Positions 48,049-59,030 are shown, counted from the first letter of the stretch. The stretch is DNA of 59,240 bases from Zygnema cylindricum (GCA_037447655.1 JBBHKE010000640.1:1-59240), one strand, 5' to 3'. Notes: generated by a model not told the origin, from the sequence alone. Program-made: numbers and translations.

Positions 48049-48785
48049 GGGTGAAGTTCCATCATACGTTTCTGTAATTGTACAGCAAATCCTACAGACC
48101 GGGTCGATTGAGTCGATGTTCCATCACGTAGAGTCTGTAAGCCACATGTTCTAAATTGACTGGCGCCACGCAAGCTACAATCTGATATTGAATATCTTTC
48201 AAATTTTTGGCACCGACAAACTTAACTTCAAATCTTGACTTGCGTACCATGTACCTACGTAAGAAGTAATCATACGACATAACTTTTATACTTTTTGCAA
48301 ACGCCAGTCTGTACGCCAACTCATTTTTTAGGGTTTCGTGTTTCGAACATAACAAAAGTCCTTTGAGAGAAATAGTGTGACGAACAAAAGTTATCGAAAA
48401 TAGCGTGACGAGGGAATGTTACAAAATTTCGTTTTTATTTTCTGTTGTATTTTGGAAAGCGCGTGCCATGTGCAAATCTTAAGATTTTTCGTTGGTTTTC
48501 CATCATGACACGTAGCTTAATTGTCCAACGTGTAACGATTTTTTTTTTCTGTATCTGCCAACCCACCTCCTCGAGGTGGGTTGACAGCTACAAAAACAAA
48601 TGAAGCGAATTCCTCGCAGATGAACATCCGACGGCCATTATTACCTCCAAGACCTTCAGAGAGTATCGACAAGATTCTCTGTAATGTTGTTTTTCGTATA
48701 AAAACAAAATAGGCAGTACGATTTGGTACGGAGGGTCGCGGATTTCTGTAAACTACGCCACTTTTCGCCTGATGGAACGCCACCC
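48049..48785. mobile_element. Harbinger-like TIR element (TAA target), nested
   Basis: The ends GGGTGAAGTTCCATCA and TGATGGAACGCCACCC are inverted repeats with TAA on both sides (48046-48048 and 48786-48788). A hairpin lies 202 bp from the right end. No transposase. It is in the family of the elements at 17552 and 17999. Confidence 0.8.
48559..48583. repeat. Hairpin inside Harbinger-like element
   Basis: CAACCCACCTC and GAGGTGGGTTG pair around a CTC loop. The adjoining GCGAATTCCTCGCAGATGA resembles the sequence next to the hairpins at 3857 and 18484. Confidence 0.88.
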
Positions 48786-49393
48786 TAAGTACTTTTTGTA
48801 TGGTAAACTGAACAGGAATTTTACGAGAAATGTACGGAAATTTACCGAAAAATATATAGACATCTACAAAGAGAGACGTTGCAGTATTGCACCATTTGCG
48901 CACGGGAAGTTTGAATTTTGTACGATCGTCTCCTTCAAATTTTTTTCAGAGAAGCCGTCATGAAAACGAATCTTTAAGGAAGTCGTATGCTCTCTAAGAG
49001 ATAGAGAGAGAAGGCCATGGTTGGCTGTCAATCTGACAGATAGTCTCAGACACACATAAAATATAATTTTGATAAATGGGTGGCATTAAACAGGACTTGA
49101 TCTTTACCCTTAAGACCTGTAGATTCGTCTGTAACCAGTTGATGTAAGAGTTTGGATATGTACATGGAGTGTGATTATTTAAATATAAACAATTGTTTAG
49201 CGCTCATTTAACGGGGAATGTACAAACTACGATACATGTAAAATTCATTTTTTTTTTACATATACGGAATAGTACGAATACAAAATCATTAACAATTTTA
49301 ACTATTTTTTCAAATCGCTCTTTCTAATTTCTACGTATAATTCGCGTGTTTGAATCGTGCGTAAAATGCGGTTTGAACAACTATGCATATTTC

Positions 49394-49821
49394 ATAGTTG
49401 TTCAAATCGTATTTTACTCACGAATCAAACGCGCGAATAATACGTAGATATTGGAGAGGTCGATTTGAAAAAATCGTTAGTGATTGTGAATCCGTACTAT
49501 TCCGTACAAGCAAAAACAATTGAATTTTACATGTACCGTAGTTTGTACATTTTTCGTACAATTACCGTCTCTTTTCGTAATAGTACGTACATTTTTCGTA
49601 CATTCCCCGTAAAATTTATGTTCAGTTTACCGAACAGAAAGTACTACAAAGTGCAGCGAAAGTCCGTACATTTAACTTACAGAACCATGCAGTTTCCGTA
49701 AATTGTCCGTTCAGTTTACCGGACAGAAAGTACATCGCGTTGATTTGCGATTTTTTCAAAAGTCACGAATAATACGTAAAAATCCGAAAAAATGAAAAAA
49801 TCGCGCGATTTGAACAACTAT
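49394..49821. mobile_element. Mutator-like TIR element, copy 3 (428 bp)
   Basis: Begins ATAGTTGTTCAAATCG and ends CGATTTGAACAACTAT. It follows copy 2 with only the 9 bases GCATATTTC between. The right flank GCGTATTTG is similar, so the two elements seem to share a target duplication. The inner half is built of GTACATTTTTCGTAC-type palindromic words. Confidence 0.7.
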
Positions 49822-50565
49822 GGCGTATTTGGCTTTTTGCACATTTTGTTAGCGTATTGTTGGGCTTCCAGAACTAGCCGGTGGCAATCGTTTTTGACGA
49901 TTGAAGGCACGTCGCCGTCGGTATTTGGCCGGCAAGTTCTTATATGATTGCATTTGGCCATTTGCAAGCATGCCGTACGTACATGTATGTAAAAAGTACG
50001 TCTGTTTGTACCAGTTTTCTGCAATCCAGTACTGTACTGTACCTGCTGATGGCTGCGTCATAGAGATCGACACATGCAACATTCTCCTAGCCATTACAGG
50101 ATCCCCAGAATGGAGGTTCCATCACAAACCGTAACAGTTAGCCGAAGAAATCTAGATTACTGTGACTGTTTTTTTCCCATCGAACTCGCTCAAACATCTC
50201 AGCATCCTACGTGTCATCCAACTGAGCCACAAAGTCCTTTTTGCGATCATTACAAAAATCGCGCTCATCCGATGCCGTTCATCATTTTCACGCGTGTGAA
50301 CGAACGATCCCGATGTCATACGACCTACGGTCACACGTTCAAGGAAACACATGACTGTTTAGAAAAACGGCAGACGCAACTAAAAGACAAATATACATGT
50401 AGCGCACCAAATAATCGAATCCTAGCCGTCCGATGTTTTCAGACTGCATTGTCACAAGGAAACAGTTTCATTTTTTGATTCCCAAACCGAACCCAGTCAC
50501 CTTTTTGGATCAAAGGAGAACAAAACCGTACAGAAATTCTCTCCTTCAGACCAAAATTTTCTAGC
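49822..50565. other. Upstream region of GCVT
   Basis: No gene was recognised; the 134-codon frame at 50074-50478 has no motif. A CAGTACTGTACTGTACC palindrome cluster lies at 50025. The GCVT promoter presumably begins here. Confidence 0.4.
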
Positions 50566-50593
50566 CACGTGGCAACCCTGCCCTTCACACGTG
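50566..50593 (+). promoter_or_regulatory. Two G-box motifs upstream of GCVT
   Basis: CACGTG occurs at 50566-50571 (in CCACGTGGC) and 50588-50593, about 180 and 160 bp before the start codon and just before a CT-rich leader (50640-50735). G-boxes bind bZIP and bHLH factors and are common in light-regulated plant promoters. Function here is inferred from position only; the motif is common in this window. Confidence 0.4.
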
Positions 50594-50749
50594 CGAACCT
50601 TCCTATCCTCAAGTCATAGCCCCGAAAACACTCTCGCCTCTCCTCATCTCACTCCCTCCCCTCTCTCTCTCTCTTCAATCCCTCCCCCTCCCCTTCCCTC
50701 TCCCCCTTCCCTTCCCTCCCTCCCTCCCTCCCTCCACCTTTCACCCACC

Positions 50750-52473
50750 ATGTGGCGCCACGTGTCCCTACTCGCGAAAAATGCTGCCAAAAAAGCCAGC
50801 TGGCAGCCTGCCCGCCCATACGCCAGCGATGCCGCCTTGAACAAAACGCCTCTGTACGACTTCCACGTGGCACATGGCGCCAAAATGGTTCCCTTCGCCG
50901 GCTACAGCATGCCCATCCAGTACAGGGACTCTATTTTGGACTCTACCGTCAACTGCCGTACAGCTGGCAGTCTCTTCGACGTCTCCCACATGTGCGGACT
51001 CAGCTTGAAGGTGAGCCAATGGTCACACGTGCGAAGAGATGTGTACATTGGTTGTGAGGGGTGGGAAGATCCGTACGGTTTTTTTTTGGATGGGAGAGGA
51101 GAGATGTACGGATGGGAGAGGAGGAAGACTGCCATCGGCTGGAGGAGGGAATGGTACGCACGTGTGAGGGGAGGAGAGAGAGAGAGGGAGAGGAAGATGG
51201 GGAGAAAGAGAGAGAGAGAGAGAGGGAGAGGGGACTGAGTCAGAGACGGAGGTGGATCGAAAGAGTGGCATGTGGCAATTGCCGAAAGGAGAGGGGGAGA
51301 GGGGAGAGAGAAGGAGAGGAGAGTGAGAAACACCATTGCGTCCTCTCGCATTTCCTAACCATGTGCCACGTGTCATGCCATGGCTGTCTCTCAGGGCAAA
51401 GACTGCATTCCCTTTTTGGAGCGTCTCGTAGTGGGCGATATCGCCAGCCTGGCACCCGGTACGGGCACCTTGTCCGTTATAACCAATGAGAAGGGAGGGA
51501 TTATCGACGACACTGTCGTGACAAAAGTCACAGACAGTCACATCTACCTCGTCGTCAACGCGGGGTGCAGGGAGAAGGATTTGGGTGAGTGGAAGGGGGA
51601 GGGAGAGAGGGAGAGGGAGGGGAGGGAGGGGGAAAGGAGAGAATGTGGGGAATATGGAGGAATGTTGGACAATGTGGGGCAAAGGAGTTAAGGGGAATGG
51701 GAGAAGGAGAAGAGGGAGAGAGAGAGAGGAAGAGAAATAGGGAAGGAGGAAATTTACCGATTGAGTGAGTGAGTGAAAGATAGATAAAAGAGGGAAAGAG
51801 TGTGAAAGACAGACTTATTAACATCGTGTCATTTATTTAATTTAATCGTTTATTGTTACTCCTACACCTTCAACTTCGTAACATGCACTCGTGCACTCCC
51901 TCACTCCCTTCCTTTACTTCCCTCCAAAAACTAAACCAACCTTTCCATCAAAAATCCTTATCTAACTCTCAAACATCTGGCTCGCTGCCTTCTCTCTCCC
52001 TCTCTTCTCCCTCTCCCTCTCCCTCTCCCCTCCCTCTCCTCTCCCTCTCTTCTCCCTCTCCCCTCCCTCTCCCTCTCCCTCTCCCCTCCACTCCTCTTCC
52101 TCTCCTCTCCCTCTCCTCTCTTCTTCTCTCCCTCTCCTCTCCTTCCCCTCTTCCCTCCCCCTACCTCTCCTCCCCCTACCTCTCCTCTCCCTCCCCTTTC
52201 CCCTCCCTCTCCCTCTCTCTCTCCCTCTCCTTCCCTCTCCCCCTCCCTCTCAGCCCATTTCGAGAAGCACCTCTCCTCATTCAAGTCGGAAGGCAACTCG
52301 GTCGAGTGGCACATTCACGACGAGCGCTCCCTCCTGGCCCTCCAAGGGCCTCTCGCCTCTCCCTCTCTCCAGAAGCTCACGGATTCTGACCTCTCCGATA
52401 TGTTTTTTGGTCAATTTCGAATCGTGAAGATCGCGGGAGTCGAGTGTTATCTCACACGGACAGGGTATGAGGA

Positions 52474-52535
<62 letters not shown>

Positions 52536-54758
52536 CTCACGATAACTTGGGATCTCTCTCTCTTGCCCTCCCTCTCCCTCTCCCTCTCTCTCCGCGTCTC
52601 CGTTTCCCTATCCCTCTCCGTTTCCCTCTCCCTCTCCCTCGCCTTCTCCCTCTCTATCTCCATCTCCCTTGCCCTCTTCCTCTCCCACTCCATGTCCCTC
52701 TTCCTCTCCCTCTTCCCCCTCCCTCTCCCTTGCTATCGCCCTCGCCCTCGCCCTCTTCCTCCCTCTCTCCTCCTCTCCCTCTCCCCTTGTTTTTAACATG
52801 CTAGTTTATCAATTTGATTGTACGCTTTTTCCAAATTCTTTTATTCTTGTTCTTTCTTTTATACTTTTTACAATGCCAGGAATCTCATTCTTTTATTTCT
52901 TATGATTTTACTTTTCCTTTTTCCCTTTTTTTGTTTGTCATATTTTTTACAATTTACTGTTAACAAAACGAAATGCAAATGTCTAATCATTTCCCAGTTA
53001 AGTCTTAAACTGTATTTTTAAATGATGTATTAAGTTTTATATAATTCAAGGGTCTTTTTAAATTATGTATTAGCTTATTTACACATTTACTGTATTTTTG
53101 ATTCAATTTATTTCTATATAGTCCACTTTTTTTTCAAATAGTGGTTAGTCTTTATGTGCATATATTGTATTTTAAATCTAGTTTTTATAAACGTTTATGC
53201 TCTTTTTAAATCATGCCCTAGTTTTAATACAAATTTACAGCATTTCTAAATTGAATTAGTTTTTATACACATTTACTGTAAATCTGTCATAAAACCGATC
53301 CTTAAAATGCTTGGTTTAAGTGTATTTTATTTCAATTCTGGGTTTCACTTTTAGCTGATTTCTGCAAATTTTCTTCCATTTATTTGCTTTTCCCTATTTT
53401 TCCTTCGTAACAAAACTCCGTTCACAGAAACAAACTGAAAATAAAAGTAAGACGATCGTTAACATTTCTGGTCGGTGTATAAGTTTGTTACTGTTTTTTA
53501 AATCCATGTATATGTAATCGAAAAGGATAAAACATAAATTTTTCCTGTCCTATTATTTCTTTAATTTGGGTATTTTGGGGTTTTGTTTGTTTTTTTTTTT
53601 TTTTTTGGGTACTCCCTTGTTGTAACTATATATTTGTCTATGTCTAATTCTTTCTTTTTCCAATACCTTTTTTTTTTGGTGCTGTTTTGTTTCCTTGGTT
53701 GCTCTTTCTAAGCCTCATTTTAGTATTGATTCTAATTCTGATTGGATTTCTGATACTATTTCTGCTTTGTTTCTCATTTTATTTTGATTCTGATTCTTCT
53801 TTTATTTTTGATTCCTATTTTGATACTGATTTAGATTCTAATTCTAATTTTGATGATTTGGATTAAGGATTGAATTGGAAGTTTGATTATAATTTTCATT
53901 CCGTGTCTGTTTCTACTTCTCTTTCTCATTTACACAGTCGCGATTTCAAGTAAAATATTCCAATAGCATTTCTTTTTTTTTCTGATTCAAACTCTGATTA
54001 TTTCATCGTTCTTCTATTCCTGTATCTATTCCTATTTTTTTTTTTCTGGTTTTTTCTGCTTTCTCGGTCGATTTGACATGTGAGAAGGGCAAAAGACGGT
54101 GTGTGTGGAGGAAAGGGAGAAGGCAAGTAGGGAGAGGGAGGGAGGAAAGAGTGCATGCTTCCGTTTTTCTTACTTGCTTTCTTTTATATTATTTTCTTCC
54201 TTTTTTTTCAGTTACACAGGTGAAGATGGTTTCGAAATTTCGATCCCCGATGAAAATGCGGTGGAATTGGCTGAAAAAATTTTGGAAGCCGGAGAAGACA
54301 AAATTCGACTCACAGGATTGGGTGCCAGAGATTCTCTTCGTCTTGAAGCCGGACTTTGTCTTTATGGAAACGATCTCGACGAAACGATCACACCAATTGA
54401 AGCCGGACTCAATTGGACGATTGGAAAAAGACGAAGAGCCGAAGGAGGATTTTTGGGTTCGGAAATAATCCTAAAACAGTTGAAAGAAGGACCTCCGAAA
54501 AGAAGAATCGGATTAGTTTCGTCCGGAGCTCCGGCAAGAAGTCACGTCCCGATTTTGAGCGAGAGTGGAGAGGAAATTGGAGAGGTAACAAGTGGAGGTT
54601 TCAGTCCTTGTTTGAAGAAAAATATTTCTATGGGGTATGTGAAAAATGGATTTCATAAGGCTGGTACAAATATCAAAGTGAATGTGAGAGGAAAGGTGAA
54701 CGAGGCGGTGGTTACAAAAATGCCTTTTGTACCGAGTAAGTATTATAAGCCAGCTTAA
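50750..54758 (+). CDS. GCVT: Glycine cleavage system T-protein (aminomethyltransferase), 4 exons
   Basis: Exons 50750-51010, 51395-51584, 52254-52464 and 54212-54758 encode 402 residues, close to plant T-proteins (about 408). The Arg/Lys-rich, acid-free N-terminus (1-24), ending near RPYAS, looks like a mitochondrial presequence. The mature part opens [16 protein letters not shown], then [14 protein letters not shown] (122-126, the conserved Asp region of the active site), [28 protein letters not shown] (217-229, split across exons 3 and 4) and [10 protein letters not shown], and ends [11 protein letters not shown]. The enzyme moves the methylene of the H-protein-bound aminomethyl group to tetrahydrofolate and releases ammonia. 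In plants this is part of photorespiratory glycine decarboxylation in the mitochondrial matrix. Intron 3 is 1747 bp. Confidence 0.97.
51585..52253. repeat. GCVT intron 2: GA-rich half followed by CT-rich half
   Basis: 51590-51780 is GGGAGAGG-type purine sequence and 51970-52250 is CTCTCCCT-type pyrimidine sequence on the same strand. The transcript of this intron could fold back on itself. The CT tract also serves as an unusually long polypyrimidine tract before the exon 3 acceptor. Confidence 0.85.
52465..54211. repeat. GCVT intron 3: CT microsatellite then T-rich repeats
   Basis: A (CT)n run of about 52 bp lies at 52479-52530, followed by CCCTCTCC-type sequence to 52790. The rest is T-rich, with TTTTTAAAT, TTTACACATTTACTGTA and GATTCTGATT words recurring in drifted form (53030-53290 and 53720-53880). 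No nested gene was seen. Confidence 0.75.
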
Positions 54759-56904
54759 GTTGTTAGTGAGGTTAGAGTTTAGTACTTTTTTGTCGTTTTG
54801 TTTCTTGAAGTTATTGAGAAAGAAAAAGAGAAAGAGAGAGGAAGAGAGAGGGCGAGGGAGATGTCGACAGATAAAAGAAAGTGTCGAGGGAGAGGGAGAA
54901 GTCAGCAGGTAAAAGAAAGAGAGAAAAGGTGGAGTCCTGCCAATTGTTTTAGGTAGAATGTTAATGTGTTTAGAATTCAAGGAAGATGAAAAAAAAGAGA
55001 TAGAGAGTGAGAGCGTGGGAGAGAGGGAGGGAGAGAGAGGGAGAGGGAGAGACAAAGATAGCAAGAGAAAGAAGAAGAAAAGGAGAGAATGTGCGAGAAT
55101 AGCGAGACAGATTTTGTTTGTGTTTAGGTACTCACTCTAGGATCTTAATATCATAGGAATCGCTTCCAGGATATTGTTTATACTTTATACAACTTGTTCT
55201 TTCTTAATTTTTTGGAATGAAATTTTGTTCTAAATTGAATAAGAACAAACGAGAGAAACCCACTTTAGTGGAATGAATAATGTGAGTAAGAAAATAGCAC
55301 TTATATGTGAAAGATTGGTGTGACCGAGAGGAAGTGGGAAGAGTAATATTACCTCTTTCCTATACAAGAAATGTTAAATAAGCTCCACCTCCCATCACTA
55401 TTATAGTTGATCACTCTAATTCCATGTAGCGTTTTTTTTACCTGGAATCATAAATTAGTGTTTAGTGTTTCTAATAACAGTGGGGGGACTTACGGGGTTG
55501 CTTTTCGTAGATATTTAATTGATTTGGGGTTGGGGTTGTAGTGTTCGTCTGAGTTGTTGTGCTTTTCATTTTGAGTTTGGGTGCTTTTATTTTCCTTGTT
55601 GATTGTTTCTTTTCTTTTCTTTTTTGTGTTCCCATTGCTCTATTTGTTTTTTATTGTAGTTTTTCAGTTTTGGCCATGCCACCCCTTATGTACCCTGGAC
55701 TCAGATGGGTTACCATCGTGCTTTTTAATTTATCCTGCCTTTACACGTTAATAACAGTGGTTTGAGAAACTGGCATAAAACAAATCACGCTATGAAACAT
55801 AATCTACTGTAGTTAATTTTTATAGTGTGTTAACACTATTAATAATTCACCAACTCTAATAGTGGCGGGCGGTGTTGCTGTTTAGTGCACTACTGTGGAC
55901 GGAAATTAATGGAGAGAATCACAATTGAATGGATTGCAGTTGAATAATCAAACGGAAAAACTTTGTTTCCGAGTTTGTAAGCATTAAATAGGAGATGAAG
56001 CTTTTGATTACTTAACACTGTTGTCAATATACATGAAAGAATATGGAAAGGATACTTGTTTCAAACTTTGGGAAATCAGTATTGATGGACTGAAATGGTT
56101 GGAGTACTAGTTCTAAATTCATATTTCCTCCATGTCAGAAAAGTGAGTGTATTGTGTGGCAATGTGAGCAAATGTTGAATGGCCATTCGAAATAAATGAA
56201 TACAAAAAATTCAAAGTGAAGAAAATGTGACATCTCAAGCTCATTTTCATAACATCAAACGTCATCGAAAATTTGGAAACCACAAATTTACGGCTTGTGC
56301 ATAAACTAAAAACCTAATTTACATAGGGGTAATGTTATTTTCGTATTTGTAATGTATTCCGCCTTGCGTCGGACATCCCAAAATCTTACAAATTCCCGGT
56401 ATTCTAAAAGGTTTTTAGGACAAAACAATTTTTTTTCTCACCCTACTTGGTAAGACAACGAAGTCTTTGTTTTCTCCCCCAGATGAAGTACCAGATGTCT
56501 ACCATTTTTTGGTCAAATTTTGCTTATTGCTCTTCCTCCAAAAAAAAAATGACTTTTCTTGGGAAATTTTCCAGAGGACAAAGGATTCCATAAATCAAAA
56601 CATAATAACGCCACAGTAAAAATGTTCACAAATTTCTCAAAGTTCAATTTTATCGGTTGAGCATGGAGATTGCATTTTTGTTGAAGGTCTTTTAGTCATA
56701 AGGGTAAAAAAAAAAAACAGAAACACAGACAAAAATCCACTTTACATGCAAACCTTTCAAAAAGAAAAAAAAAAAAAAACATTATCAAAAAAAAAGCCTC
56801 CCATATAAATGGATTAAAAAAGCTTGCATATCATATGTGCCTAGGTTAACTCTAAAAAAAAAAACGATTCACCGAAAAAAAAAAGATTCACTAAAAAAAA
56901 AGTA
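54759..56904. other. Intergenic between convergent GCVT and TMEM18
   Basis: GA-rich at 54810-55100. A LINE-like 3' tail candidate at about 55500-55760 shares GGGTTACCATCGTGC wording with 41660-41730. 56400-56904 is rich in A-runs. No gene was recognised. Confidence 0.45.
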
Positions 56905-58294
56905 TTACTCCTCTTTCTGTCGGGCCTGACGGGCTCTATGTCTCAGTTCCGCTCTCTTCCACTTGACCATCATTTCAGTAAGGGAAAACATCATATTAAC
57001 CTGCCCCACAAAAGACAAAACCATTTGAAAAAGGGACAGGGAGAAAGATAAAAAAAGTCGAAGACATGAAGCATAAAAGAACATATGAATAACAGAATAA
57101 GAAAAAAAGATCAAAAGAAAAAAAAGAAAAAAGAAAAAAAAGTTTTCGAGGAAGAATCATTTAATCGTTTAAAATAGAATAAAAAATTTCACGTTAACGT
57201 ACAGATGTACTTGAGGAAATAGATAAATATACAAATAAATAAATGAACGGATAGAGACTTGTATTTTATATATTTTGTCTTATGTATCAACCACAAATAA
57301 TATAATAATACCTTATAAAATGAACAAATACTAAACAAACTTAGCTAATAGATTAATATATATAATATAATATAAAAACAACGTACAAACCAGCAAACAT
57401 TTAAATTACGACAAAGAAAGCTTTTGAGGATAACAATACGAATATAAAAATCGCTTTCAAAAAAAAAGAATACGGGATTTAAAACTCACAAGGTTTACGA
57501 TGGAGACAAGGAGGAGAGGACCCGACCACATGATCGACATAAACACTCCGTTGGTGTCAAAATAGCGTTGTTTTTCGAATCAATGGCGCAATAAAAAATA
57601 TCTTTTTTTTTTTTTTTTTTTGGACGGGATCGAGGGATCAGATCGGAGAGAGAGATAGGGACAGATCATCGTGGGCACAATCAATCAGATCCGGTTGGCA
57701 AATAAAAATCCGTCGATCCGCGGGATCCATCCAGTTCGATCTTTTATCTTTTTTTTTTTTTTTTTTTTGCTTGGGAGGGAGAGAGGGAGAGGGAGAGAGG
57801 GAGAGAGGGAGGGATGGAGAGGAAGAGGGAGAGAGGGAGAAAGGGAGAGGTCGTAAAAATCGTGGGAAGTTTTGCCAATTTTAATTCAAAAAAATAGGCG
57901 ATAACCTTAACCAGGAACCGAAAAAACAAAAAACACCAAAAATATTTTAAACACATTACAAAACGGATTAATTGCGAGTACTCCTCATACAAAAACGCTA
58001 GTAAATCATAATAAATGTAACTTTTAAAAACTTTTCAATATATGTAAATATAGTGCGGAATGCATTTATCGCAATGAGTGGTAATATATAATCCAATTTT
58101 TTTACCTAATAAAGAAAAAAAAAAAAAAAACTTACAGTCCAATCCACCGCATGGACAAATGCGAGAATCCCATCTGTAATCGTTCTTCCCTCGGAAAATT
58201 CGTTCATCTTTTTTCTTAACTCTTCCGTTACTCCCTCCACCATGGACGCCATCTCCTCCATTGCTGACGTCAGATCTTGCTTCAAGGACTCCAT
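56905..58294 (-). CDS. TMEM18: TMEM18 homologue, middle exons unclear, possibly broken
   Basis: Read on the - strand. Exon 1 (58294-58136) gives 53 residues ending AFVHAVDWT. A later exon whose 3' end is 57490 reads FDTNGVFMSIMWSGPLL and continues to LVSIVNL. The last exon (57000-56905) starts VNMMFSLTEMMVKWKRAE and ends QKEE and stop. These match the first, second-last and last parts of plant TMEM18, a three- to four-pass nuclear-envelope protein with a basic C-terminal tail. The segment of about 50 residues that should carry the first membrane spans was not found between 58135 and 57580. An in-frame TGA stands six codons before the FDTNG part, with no AG acceptor between. Either an assembly or indel error, a non-canonical intron, or a pseudogene would explain this. 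Confidence 0.72.
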
Positions 58295-58675
58295 TTGAAA
58301 AAAATCCTCAAAATCTCCTCAAAAATCTCACGTTTTCGCAAAAACTTTCACGTTTTCACAAAAAAAATATTCACGTTTCTGCAAAAAAAAACACCTTTCT
58401 GCAAAAGATTTCACGTGAAATTTTTAACATTGGCATTCGGTGTTATTATTTGCGAGGACAAAAGGAAAATTTTTAGGAAAATTATTGTTAGGTTCAATCC
58501 ACGCAGGAAACTGCAATTGTTCTTTGCAATTGTTCTTGTGACCTAAAAAAGTACAAATGTTCGTTGAGGATCCTTCATACACTTGACGACAGTTTATTGT
58601 ACAGTTGTACTTACCAAGACTCCTGCACTGCAAAGCACATCCTGCTTCATTGCTTCCCTGCCCATACTGCAGTTA
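58295..58675. other. Upstream of TMEM18, no gene seen
   Basis: Holds repeated TTTCACGTTTTCGCAAAAA/TTTCTGCAAAAA words at 58325-58415 close to the TMEM18 start codon, perhaps its leader or promoter on the - strand. No coding signal. Confidence 0.4.
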
Positions 58676-58882
58676 CACAGTGTATCGCTATTAGGGTTAA
58701 CATTTTTTTGGCCACTTAAAACATCTTTTCTCCGTACACACTTGTCCGATTTTAGTTTAACACCGCTAATCGGAAGCTGAGAACCTTACCTTTCAGTCGC
58801 AACCGTCAGATCCCTAGTCCGACAAATGTGTACGGAGGAAAAGTGGCGAGAACTATATTGACACTAATAGCGATACACGGTG
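58676..58882. mobile_element. Short TA-flanked TIR element (207 bp)
   Basis: The ends CACAGTGTATCGCTATTAG and CTAATAGCGATACACGGTG are inverted repeats with TA at both flanks. The inner ACATCTTTTCTCCGTACACA block is shared with the element at 22877. Confidence 0.75.
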
Positions 58883-58976
58883 TACTTTACTGAACTGTAT
58901 TGCTGTAGTTAGTAACGTTATACACTGTGAAACGGACTACACTATCTTGTACTGCACTATTCTGTACTATGCAGTA

Positions 58977-59030
58977 CACCGTGTATCGCTATTAGTGTTT
59001 AATACTTTTTTCGTCACTTAAAAGTTAAAA
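58977..59030. mobile_element. Left end of a TA-flanked TIR element, interrupted
   Basis: CACCGTGTATCGCTATTAG preceded by TA is the left terminus of the 58676 type. After 54 bp it is broken by the family Y element starting at 59031. The remainder lies outside the window or is lost. Confidence 0.6.

Larger units (their letters stand above)
47861..49384. mobile_element. Mutator-like TIR element, copy 2, carrying a Harbinger-like insertion
   Basis: The left end ATAGTTGTTCAAATCGTGC and the right end GTTTGAACAACTAT match copies 1 and 3. The interior GTACTTT, GGTAAACTGAA and TTTACATATACGG blocks agree with copy 1. A Harbinger-like element occupies 48049-48785; without it the element is about 785 bp. 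The left flank GCATTTTTG and the right flank GCATATTTC agree at seven of nine positions, suiting a 9-bp Mutator duplication. Confidence 0.65.

Noticed and set aside
50591-51238. 215-codon frame starting upstream of GCVT
   Set aside because: It is the GCVT exon 1 frame extended through the CT leader and read through the GA-rich intron 1. The conserved protein starts at 50750 and splices at 51010.
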